A stretch of DNA of 15,920 nt. Origin: DASVLX01 sp035552275. GTDB lineage: Bacteria > Actinomycetota > Actinomycetes > Mycobacteriales > Pseudonocardiaceae. The position numbers and the translations under genes were made by a program. Position 1 is the stretch's first letter, and each line of letters begins with the position of its first letter. The notes beneath the pieces were generated by a model. The model was not told the origin of the DNA. It did no database searches and worked only from the letters and a program-made list of their open reading frames with translations. Where the stretch lies: assembly GCA_035552275.1 (NCBI GenBank), contig DASZLR010000280.1, positions 1 to 15,920 on the forward strand, read 5' to 3'. Positions 1 to 6,292 of the stretch are shown piece by piece.

Positions 1-949
1 CCTTGCCGATGACGTAGGCGACCTGCACCTCGCATCGGGTGGCCAGCCCGGCGGCCACCACGTTCTTGGCCACCCAGCGCATGGCATACGCGGCCGATCT
101 GTCCACTTTGGATGGATCTTTGCCGGAGAACGCGCCACCGCCGTGCCGGGCCATGCCCCCGTAGGTGTCCATGATGATCTTTCGCCCGGTCAGTCCGGTG
201 TCCCCGACCGGGCCGCCGATCTCGAACCGCCCGGTGGGGTTCACCAGCAGCCGGTAGTCGGCGATGCTCAGGTCGAGCCGCTCCAGTTCGGGCCGCACCA
301 CCTCGTTCCGGATGGTCGGTTCCAGCGTGCCGGCCAGGTCGACCCCCGGAGCGTGCTGGGCGGACACCACGATGGTGTCCAGCGCGGCCGGCCGGTCGCC
401 CGAGTAGCCGATGGTCACCTGGGTCTTACCGTCCGGGCGCAGGAACTGGAGCACGCCGGTGCGGCGGACCGTGGCCAGCCGCTCGGCGAGCCGGTGCGCC
501 AGCATGATCGGCAACGGCATCAGCTCGGGCGTCTCGGTGCACGCGTAGCCGAACATCATGCCCTGGTCGCCGGCGCCCTGCCGGCTCAGTTCGTCGTCGC
601 TCTCGGCCGACCGGGTCTCCAGCGATGTCTCGACCCCTTGGCTGATGTCCGGCGACTGCCGGTCCACGGACAGCTGCACACCGCAGGTCGCACCGTCGAA
701 CCCGGTCTCGGACGAGTCGTATCCGATGTCCAGCACGGTTCTGCGGACCGCGGAGACGATGTCCATGGGCAGCCGGCTCGCCTCGCCGGCGACGTGTACC
801 AGGCCGCTGGTCACCAACGTCTCGATGGCGACCCGGGCGGTCGGCTCCTCGGCCAGCGCCAGGTCCAGTATTGTGTCGCTTATCTGGTCGGCTATCTTGT
901 CTGGATGTCCTTCGGTCACCGATTCGGACGTGAACAGACGGTCAGACAC
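1..949 (-). CDS. metK: S-adenosylmethionine synthetase (MetK), 3'-truncated by window edge
   Basis: Makes SAM from methionine and ATP. The visible 316 residues are colinear with bacterial MetK (usually about 400 aa), so the C-terminal fifth lies beyond the left edge. Signature motifs are present: GHPDK at residues 14-18, GAGDQG at 125-130 and the glycine-rich GGGAFSGKDP at 270-279. The start is GTG at 949, preceded by GAGGAG at a normal distance and giving the canonical N-terminus MSDRLFTSESVTEGHPDK. Isoleucines 19, 23 and 27 all use ATA, which is rare in such GC-rich DNA. The gene lies about 200 bases downstream of the decarboxylase operon, on the same strand. Next to a fluorinase it presumably provides the substrate SAM and recycles the methionine by-product. 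It may be a second, cluster-dedicated copy beside a housekeeping metK, but that cannot be seen here. Confidence 0.97.
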   Translation of the reverse strand, partial: MSDRLFTSESVTEGHPDKIADQISDTILDLALAEEPTARVAIETLVTSGLVHVAGEASRLPMDIVSAVRRTVLDIGYDSSETGFDGATCGVQLSVDRQSPDISQGVETSLETRSAESDDELSRQGAGDQGMMFGYACTETPELMPLPIMLAHRLAERLATVRRTGVLQFLRPDGKTQVTIGYSGDRPAALDTIVVSAQHAPGVDLAGTLEPTIRNEVVRPELERLDLSIADYRLLVNPTGRFEIGGPVGDTGLTGRKIIMDTYGGMARHGGGAFSGKDPSKVDRSAAYAMRWVAKNVVAAGLATRCEVQVAYVIGK

Positions 950-1149
950 CAGATCTCCTCATCCCGCAAGCCATCGAAGCCTCATTTTCGATGAAATGAA
1001 ACAAACCATATGGCGGTCATTCTTCCCCGCCCACGGCTCATATTTCCGATCGATAACAAGTATGGCTTGCCTTGGCCGCCGCCGACAGACCCAGGAGGGT
1101 GTACCCCGGTTGCAACCTTGTGTGTACATCATTCGGGTTGCACCGAGGG
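950..1149 (-). promoter_or_regulatory. metK leader region with a stem-loop
   Basis: Two-hundred-base gap between the end of the upstream operon and metK. It holds a perfect 7-base inverted repeat, CATCGAA at 972-978 and TTCGATG at 987-993, with an 8-base loop, ending 23 bases before the GTG start. Farther upstream lie an 8-base palindrome CCATATGG (1006-1013) and the palindrome GGTTGCAACC (1108-1117), whose half GGTTGCA recurs at 1136-1142. The stretch is visibly more A/T-rich than the genes. A separate metK promoter and an operator or leader hairpin are plausible. No SAM-riboswitch structure was recognised. The function is inferred from position only. Confidence 0.4.
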
Positions 1150-1160
1150 CTACGCCTCGG
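1143..1160 (-). terminator. possible terminator hairpin at operon end
   Basis: Inverted repeat CCGAGG (1143-1148) and CCTCGG (1155-1160) with a six-base loop containing the stop codon of the upstream gene. There is no T-run after it on the minus strand, so it is at best a U-less actinomycete-type terminator or an mRNA 3'-end stabiliser. Confidence 0.3.
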
Positions 1161-2502
1161 CCGCCTTCCGGAGCAGGCTCGCCATCTCGTCGGCGGTGGC
1201 CACCGGGCGTAGCCGGGACAAGTCCGGCGTACCGAACTCGCCGTCAGCGTAGGCGCCCGTCCCGTGCACGACCACCTCAGAGTACGGGATCAGCTCCCGG
1301 TCAATCGCGGTGAGCGTGCCGACCACGGCCATCACCATGGCCCACTCGCGCAGCCGGCGCGGGTCCTCGGGCAATCGGGACAGCCCGGCCGCGGCAAGCC
1401 ACTGCCGCACCTCCTGGTAGCGCACCAGACACTCGTGCAGCGACACGACAATGCCGTCGCCGCCCTGCCTGCCGAACAACTCCCGGACCCGGCCGGTGGT
1501 CGCCGGCCGCCGGGTGTAGAAGGTGTATTCCAAACGCTCGGTGGTTGAATAGCAGACACCCGGGAAATGCGGGTCGACCGGCGGCTCCTGGAAATACAGG
1601 CCGGTCCGCTGATCACGGCGGTAGTTTGGCAGCGAATAATCAGCGCCTGGCCCGGGATGGAAATTCAGCACCAGGTCCGGCGTCTCCAGATGCTGGACCA
1701 GCAGATACCGGGTGGCGGCGGCAACGGGGTGCCCGGCCAGGCTCGCGCCGAGGTCGTGGCCGAGGAAGCCGTACGCGCTGGACACCGCGTGCGCGTGCCA
1801 GCGCTGCCCAGCCGGGTCCGGCAGCGCGTCCCGCTCGAAGAACGCGCGCACCACGTCGGCCACCATGTAGTTGCGCGGGTCCAGCGTGTACCACACCCGA
1901 AAGCCGGTGGTGTCCCGGATCGACTGGGCCGCCAGGTCCACCGCGGCGGTGGCCAGATTCTTGACGTCCTCCCGTTCCGGCCCGCCGTACACGCCGATCG
2001 GGTTGGCCGCGGCGTACGGCTCGTCCAGCAACGGCGAACGCCAGATCTTGGGCAGGTTGCTCTCCGGCACCAGCACGGCCACCCGCAGTTGGGCCGGGGT
2101 GGCCAGGCCGGTCTCGTAGGCACGCAGCACGGCGTCGCGCAGGGCGACCGCCTTGTTGGCCGCGGACGGGGTGAGCAGCAGCACCGGTTCGTCGGTGGTC
2201 GCGATGTGCCGCAGCGCGCGGGCGACGATGATCAACGAGCCGAAGGTCTTCGTCGTCCTGGTGCGCGGGTTTCCGGTCAGGTCGAGCAGGAACAGGGTGC
2301 GGCCCCGGTATTCGCCCATGGCGCTGGCCCGCAGGTCCGAGGCGGCGAAGAAGTCGGCCAGCCCTGCGGACATCTCCGGCAGCGCCCATTGCGGCTCGAA
2401 CTGGTCGAAGCCGGGTTGCGGCGCGACGGTGCGCAACCGGCGAGCGGCGGCGTTGACCCCAGCGTAGTAGTGGGTGAGCGCGTTCGGCACGAAGTCGTTC
2501 AC
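1150..2502 (-). CDS. Possible PLP fold-type-II protein, DUF6002-like
   Basis: 450-residue protein that I cannot assign to a characterised enzyme; it resembles proteins I recall as DUF6002, without a search. The segment TGNPRTRTTKTFG (residues 76-88) resembles the NPTGSFKD-type lysine loop of tryptophan-synthase-beta/threonine-synthase enzymes, making K85 a candidate PLP lysine. TPSAANKA (111-118) resembles the SxGN loop and VLVPES (143-148) the following VPxx strand. If so, it would do an elimination or replacement at an amino acid. The start is GTG at 2502: its GTGA overlaps the TGA of the gene before it, and AAAGGGG lies upstream. The open frame continues farther 5' inside that gene, but this is a shadow. 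It is the last gene of the operon and follows a PduX-like kinase and an oxidoreductase, so its substrate may be a phosphorylated hydroxy-amino acid (inference). Confidence 0.65.
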   Translation of the reverse strand: MNDFVPNALTHYYAGVNAAARRLRTVAPQPGFDQFEPQWALPEMSAGLADFFAASDLRASAMGEYRGRTLFLLDLTGNPRTRTTKTFGSLIIVARALRHIATTDEPVLLLTPSAANKAVALRDAVLRAYETGLATPAQLRVAVLVPESNLPKIWRSPLLDEPYAAANPIGVYGGPEREDVKNLATAAVDLAAQSIRDTTGFRVWYTLDPRNYMVADVVRAFFERDALPDPAGQRWHAHAVSSAYGFLGHDLGASLAGHPVAAATRYLLVQHLETPDLVLNFHPGPGADYSLPNYRRDQRTGLYFQEPPVDPHFPGVCYSTTERLEYTFYTRRPATTGRVRELFGRQGGDGIVVSLHECLVRYQEVRQWLAAAGLSRLPEDPRRLREWAMVMAVVGTLTAIDRELIPYSEVVVHGTGAYADGEFGTPDLSRLRPVATADEMASLLRKAAEA

Positions 2503-3578
2503 GATGTGTCGCCCCTTTCGACGGGATGGTTGGTACGCAACCGATCTCTGATCCGGCCCAGCCATCGGGCCACGTCGAGCGCGTCCGCGGCGGCGAAGCC
2601 GTCGGCCAGGCCGGGCAGTACGGCGGCGAACCGGTCGGCGACTGACGGCGTGAACCGGACCCGCCCATCCGCGACCACGACGCCCTCCAGCCACGCCCAG
2701 TGCTGGTTGCGGGCCACCGCCTCGGCCTCGGTCAGCCGAGCGGGCAGGCGCAACGTCACGTCTCCCGGTCCAATGTGGACCGGATAGCCGCCAGTCCGGC
2801 CGGCCGGACCGGGCAGGTGGGTGTCGATCTCCTGGCCGGCCGCCAGTTCGGCGAGCAGCCGCGCGGCGAGGTGGCCGGCGAGCTGGTTGGCCTCCCGGCG
2901 GGAGACCGCGCGCTGGGCGGCCAGCAGCGGCCCGACCGCGATGGCGCGGCCGCGATACCAGGCCAGCGCGTCGTCCTCGGCCCGCTCCGGCTCGTGCAGG
3001 TGCAGGTGGTGGGCGAGCACCACGAGTTCGGCGGGATCGGGCGAGTCGAGCGCGGCCCGCAGCGCGGCCGCGGTGGTGGCCACGTTGCCCACGCCGGCCA
3101 GCACCGGGATGCCCAGCGCGGCCAGCACTGGATTCACCGCGTCCGGAAAACAGGCGTTGAGAAAGACGTTTCCGGTGTCCGCGGCGGCAGCGCCGACGGT
3201 GACCGCGAACTCGGCGTGCAACGGCAGGGCGAGCGCGATGCCCGCCCGGTCGGTGAGGTCGGTCCAGGCTGACCGGGCGGACAGTCCCTCCCAGGGCGAC
3301 TGGGTCGACGCGCACAGCAGCACGATCGCCGGCGCGGCATCGGCCAGCAGCCGGCGCAGCGCCGCCTGGTCGGCCAGGTCGAGCCGCGCGGCGGTGAAGC
3401 CGACCGGGCTGCCCGACGCGGTGGCCAGCACGCTGCCGAGCTGGCAGATCTCCTCGGCCGCCTGCCGGTCGCGCGCGGCCAGCCACACGCGCAGCGGTGA
3501 CCGGGCCACGGTGGCCAGCCCCGTACAGACCGCCCGGCCCAGCGAACCGCCGCCGAGCACCACCACCCGCCCGCTCAC
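2499..3578 (-). CDS. Saccharopine-dehydrogenase-like NAD(P)-binding oxidoreductase
   Basis: 359 residues with an N-terminal Rossmann fold: VVVLGGGSLG at residues 5-14 gives the GxGxxG-type dinucleotide loop, followed by a beta-alpha pattern to about residue 95. The middle NACFPDAVNP (141-150) and the histidine-rich HHLHLHEPE (190-198) recall the saccharopine-dehydrogenase/homospermidine-synthase-like superfamily, whose members often reduce imines or form secondary amines. The start is GTG at 3578, overlapping the TGA of the kinase gene by four bases (GTGA), with GAGGTGGG just upstream. It ends in another GTGA overlap with the next gene, so it is clearly mid-operon. A role in reductive amination, or in joining an aldehyde to an amine, would fit a neighbouring decarboxylase that could yield an aldehyde. 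That is inference; the exact substrate is unknown. Confidence 0.75.
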   Translation of the reverse strand: MSGRVVVLGGGSLGRAVCTGLATVARSPLRVWLAARDRQAAEEICQLGSVLATASGSPVGFTAARLDLADQAALRRLLADAAPAIVLLCASTQSPWEGLSARSAWTDLTDRAGIALALPLHAEFAVTVGAAAADTGNVFLNACFPDAVNPVLAALGIPVLAGVGNVATTAAALRAALDSPDPAELVVLAHHLHLHEPERAEDDALAWYRGRAIAVGPLLAAQRAVSRREANQLAGHLAARLLAELAAGQEIDTHLPGPAGRTGGYPVHIGPGDVTLRLPARLTEAEAVARNQHWAWLEGVVVADGRVRFTPSVADRFAAVLPGLADGFAAADALDVARWLGRIRDRLRTNHPVERGDTS

Positions 3579-4501
3579 GAACCCACCTCGCCGCACGCGG
3601 ACGTCAGGCACATCGTCGCCGCCGACGGCAGGTGGCGGACCACCTCCTGTGCGGCCCGCTCCGCCTGCGCGGCGTGCGCCTCGGCGAACAACATGGCGGC
3701 GACCACACCGCTGTGTGCCACGCACACCCCCACCCCACCGAGCCGGTCGCAGATCCGGATCAGCTGATCGAGCTGTGGTTTGGCGTGCCGGCGCTGGTTG
3801 ACCTGGGCGCTGAGCGTGGCCGCCGCGCCGACCGCGGCCAGGTCCCCGCCGACCAGCCCGGCCATGGCCAGTTGATACGCCTGCCGGACCAGCCGCCGTT
3901 CCGCCGCGGTGTACGGGCTGCGGCGAAAGCCCAGCGTGTCCAGCAGGCCACCCGGATCGACCAGCACGGCACGTACCGGCAGCCGCCGGCGGGGGTCGGT
4001 GAGCACCCGGCCGCGCAGATAGTCGAACGCCACGGGATGGTCGAACATCACCGCGTCGCTCGGCTCGATCCGGCAGGCCAGTTCGCCCAGTTCCGCGTCG
4101 GACACCGCGATCCCGAAAAGGTCGCCCAGCGCCCGGCACACCGCGACGATGTCCGCGCTGCTGCTGGCCAGTCCCTTGCCCTCGGGCACCGGCGAGTTCA
4201 CCGACACGGTCACACCCCGTGCGGCGAGTCCGTGCCGACGCAGGAACAGTTCGGCCACCCGCCGGGCCTTGACCTTGTGCGCGGACGAGATCCGCACGCC
4301 CGGCCCCGCGCTCGGCGTCGCCACGGCGGTCACCCACAGGTCGACCGGGAACGTGATCATGAACGGCTGGTCGTCGAGTTCGCCCTGCACGAGTTCGCCG
4401 CAGGTGGCCGGTGCCGCGCCGGAGCCGGTGCGGCACCCGGGCGGCGGCCACTCCGCCGCTTCGGATGGGGGCGACGGAGCGGATTTGAATGTCGCACGCA
4501 C
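3575..4501 (-). CDS. PduX-like GHMP kinase (L-threonine-kinase type)
   Basis: ATP-dependent small-molecule kinase, 308 residues from the chosen start. PATCGELVQG (31-40) followed by a PVDLWV segment is the N-terminal signature of PduX, which phosphorylates L-threonine at O-3 in Salmonella. The ATP loop PEGKGLASSSAD lies at 106-117, and a C-terminal GVGVCVAHSG segment matches GHMP motif 3. The start is uncertain: GTG 4501 lies 13 bases after the panD stop but has a weak ribosome site; ATG 4573 would overlap panD by 59 bases and add an unusual Pro-rich extension. Its stop overlaps the next start (GTGA). The PduX-type signature suggests phosphorylation of a hydroxyl on an amino acid or related compound; 4-fluorothreonine or a fluorinated hydroxy-amino acid are speculative substrates. 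It might activate a hydroxyl for the possible PLP enzyme encoded two genes downstream. Confidence 0.82.
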   Translation of the reverse strand: MRATFKSAPSPPSEAAEWPPPGCRTGSGAAPATCGELVQGELDDQPFMITFPVDLWVTAVATPSAGPGVRISSAHKVKARRVAELFLRRHGLAARGVTVSVNSPVPEGKGLASSSADIVAVCRALGDLFGIAVSDAELGELACRIEPSDAVMFDHPVAFDYLRGRVLTDPRRRLPVRAVLVDPGGLLDTLGFRRSPYTAAERRLVRQAYQLAMAGLVGGDLAAVGAAATLSAQVNQRRHAKPQLDQLIRICDRLGGVGVCVAHSGVVAAMLFAEAHAAQAERAAQEVVRHLPSAATMCLTSACGEVGS

Positions 4502-4514
4502 AACGGTGGCCGGT

Positions 4515-4931
4515 TCAGGCGTAGACTTGGTCCCCGCGCAGGGTGTTCGTGCCGGGGACGGCTTCGGCGGCATCGGTGCCGCGCCGTACGATCTGATTCT
4601 GCCGGTCGACGAACACCACCGCGGGCTCGAACTTGTCAGCCTCCGCCTCGGTCATCGTACCGAAGGTGAAGATGATCACCAGGTCGCCGGGCAGCGCCAT
4701 CCGGGCGGTCGGGCCGTTGATGCCGACGACTCCGGTACCGCGCGGGCCGGGCATGACGTAGGTGGTCCAGCGGGCCGCGTTCTCCAGCACGACGACCTCG
4801 ACCTTCTCGCCCTTGTGCAGGCTGGCCGCCTCCATCAGGTCCTGGTCCAGGGTGAGGGAGCCGACGTAGGCCGGGTCCGCCTGGGTGATCGTCGCCCGGT
4901 GGATCTTCGACTTCATGATCTCGATCTGCAT
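4515..4931 (-). CDS. panD: PanD-like pyruvoyl-dependent aspartate 1-decarboxylase
   Basis: 138-residue proenzyme that normally turns L-aspartate into beta-alanine. The self-cleavage site YVGS is intact, with Gly24-Ser25 at the positions used in E. coli and Mycobacterium tuberculosis PanD; Ser25 would become the pyruvoyl group. Lys9, Arg54 and Tyr58, important in characterised PanD, are at the expected positions, and INGPTARMALPGDLVII matches the family's conserved core. The start ATG 4931 has a strong AGGAGG five bases upstream. It lies 33 bases after the decarboxylase beta gene, inside a six-gene operon rather than with panB/panC. Beta-alanine as a building block of the product is the simple reading. 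A PanD homologue acting on another acidic or fluorinated amino acid is possible; the conserved catalytic set does not distinguish these. Confidence 0.92.
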   Translation of the reverse strand: MQIEIMKSKIHRATITQADPAYVGSLTLDQDLMEAASLHKGEKVEVVVLENAARWTTYVMPGPRGTGVVGINGPTARMALPGDLVIIFTFGTMTEAEADKFEPAVVFVDRQNQIVRRGTDAAEAVPGTNTLRGDQVYA

Positions 4932-4964
4932 TGCGTCCTCCTGATTCCCGAATTTCCTTGCTGT

Positions 4965-5537
4965 TCAACCGTTCTGCAGCCAGTCCTGGAAGCGCCGGAA
5001 GTTGGCCGCCGGCGCCACCACGACGCGGGGTGCGCCGCGGTCGTTCGCGTGCTGCCGCGGCCCGACGCGGACATAGACCAGATGCGGCCCGCGCGGCCGG
5101 TCGACCAGTTCGGGCAGTGCGCCCAATTCCGCCGGTTCGCGCAGCCGGGTACACCGCGGATAGCCGATGGCCGTCGCGATATCCGGAATGTCAAACAACG
5201 AACTGGAAGTTCGCTGCCCGCCGGTCGACTCGTAACGGCCGTTGTCCAGCAGCACGTGCAGATAATTCCCCGGCAGATATTGGCGCACCACCAACATGGC
5301 CGCCGGATTCATCAGCAGCGCGCCGTCGCCGTCTACCACAATGGTGGTGCGCGGCGTGTGCCGGGCCACGCCGACGCCGATGACCGGCGCCATACCCATC
5401 GAGCCGGTCATATAGAGATGATTCGGCGCGTCGCGCACGGAAAAAGCGTCCCGGCAGGTGTAGCCGGTGGTGAAGATTATGGGACTGCGGGTGCCGTTGA
5501 CGATCACCGATCTGATGACATCCATACCGGTGATCAT
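4965..5537 (-). CDS. ThDP-dependent 2-oxoacid decarboxylase, beta (PP-domain) subunit
   Basis: 190 residues forming the C-terminal ThDP-binding half of the phosphonopyruvate/sulfopyruvate decarboxylase family. The ThDP/Mg motif runs from GDGALLMNP (70-78) to LLDNGRYESTGGQ (96-108), including Asp98-Asn99; the STGGQ stretch is typical of this family rather than of pyruvate decarboxylase. The start ATG 5537 overlaps the alpha stop in ATGA, so the two halves are made together. A longer upstream frame is only a shadow in the alpha gene. Family members convert 3-phosphonopyruvate or 3-sulfopyruvate to the aldehyde. No PEP mutase is in the window, so an ordinary or fluorinated 2-oxo acid, such as the dehydratase product, is a better guess here. 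Confidence 0.9.
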   Translation of the reverse strand: MITGMDVIRSVIVNGTRSPIIFTTGYTCRDAFSVRDAPNHLYMTGSMGMAPVIGVGVARHTPRTTIVVDGDGALLMNPAAMLVVRQYLPGNYLHVLLDNGRYESTGGQRTSSSLFDIPDIATAIGYPRCTRLREPAELGALPELVDRPRGPHLVYVRVGPRQHANDRGAPRVVVAPAANFRRFQDWLQNG

Positions 5538-6061
5538 TTGCTGGCGCTCCACCCAAAGAACTCCGGCGGAACGAGCAGCGCCGCTGGCCCGGTCCGGCTT
5601 TCCAGACAGTCGTCGAACCATTCCAGCGACTGCCTGCCGATCGGCCGCCACGGAATGTCGAAGTGATCGAGCAACGGTTCGGTGATATGCCCCATCGACC
5701 GGTTTTCCCTGGTGGTGTCCTGGCCCGTGCCGCGCAGGCTGATCACCAGGCCGATCGGCGGGCGAAACGGCTCGACCAGCGAGGCCAGCACATTAACCGA
5801 CTGCCCGAGTCCCGAGTTCTGCATGAGCACGACGGCCCGCCGGCCGGCCATCGCGACCCCAGCGGCCAGCGCCACCGCATTGTCCTCGCGATGCACATAA
5901 CCGAAGTTGCGGTGCACGCCGGCGAGTTCTCCGAGTAGTGGCGCCAATATTCCGCATGGGGTAGCCACACACAGATCCGGACCAGCCAGTGCGATCATTT
6001 CCGCGACGTATTTCGCCGGCAACCGGCTCGGGGTGGTCTCCGTTGACACGTCAATATCCAT
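5534..6061 (-). CDS. ThDP-dependent 2-oxoacid decarboxylase, alpha (Pyr-domain) subunit
   Basis: 175 residues matching the N-terminal half of phosphonopyruvate decarboxylases and the ComD subunit of sulfopyruvate decarboxylase. HREDNAVALAAG (57-68) contains the conserved Glu59 that activates ThDP, and MQNSGLGQSVN (80-90) is the family hallmark. ENRSMGHITEPLLD (119-132) corresponds to the EPQHxxMG region. The start ATG 6061 has AGGAG nine bases upstream. It is the first gene of the six-gene operon and faces the acyltransferase gene across a 231-base divergent promoter region. With its beta partner it would form a heteromeric decarboxylase with ThDP at the subunit interface. The likely role is decarboxylation of a 2-oxo acid to an aldehyde; which acid is inferred, not shown. 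Confidence 0.9.
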   Translation of the reverse strand: MDIDVSTETTPSRLPAKYVAEMIALAGPDLCVATPCGILAPLLGELAGVHRNFGYVHREDNAVALAAGVAMAGRRAVVLMQNSGLGQSVNVLASLVEPFRPPIGLVISLRGTGQDTTRENRSMGHITEPLLDHFDIPWRPIGRQSLEWFDDCLESRTGPAALLVPPEFFGWSASK

Positions 6062-6292
6062 TTACGGGAACTCCTACCCGATAGGTCCCCAGGCGTCCTA
6101 CATCGCACCATACTGCGCGCACGGTATCCGGCAACCACCGTCCGGGCGGGTGCGGAAGAATGACCAGGAAGTCGCAGCCGGCACTGACCGGTTGGTGGTA
6201 GCGGTGTTTGCCTGAAGTCGCCTGGGTACCGTTGGCCACTTGTGGGTCAATGGGTGACACAACCGCACTCTGCCGAGAGGACAAGACAAACC
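6062..6292. promoter_or_regulatory. Divergent promoter region between decarboxylase operon and acyltransferase
   Basis: A 231-base gene-free stretch between two outward-facing genes, so it should carry at least two promoters. The 8-base repeat GAAGTCGC occurs at 6168-6175 and 6214-6221, 46 bases apart, inside similar contexts (CAGGAAGTCGC and CCTGAAGTCGC). An imperfect dyad GTCA (6246-6249) / TGAC (6255-6258) sits near the acyltransferase start. These could be regulator sites, but no convincing -35/-10 pair was identified. Confidence 0.45.

Noticed and set aside
950..1149. SAM riboswitch upstream of metK
   Set aside because: Only a simple hairpin and short palindromes were found; no conserved SAM-I, SAM-II or SAM-IV core could be recognised by eye.
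2503..3486. 5' extension of the 1150-2502 gene to give a 778-residue protein
   Set aside because: The extension is Arg/Ala/Gly-rich and lies in another frame of the saccharopine-dehydrogenase-like gene. The GTGA junction at 2499-2502 gives a better start.
4965..6061. Phosphonate biosynthesis cluster
   Set aside because: The decarboxylase family fits, but no PEP mutase or other phosphonate gene is in the window.
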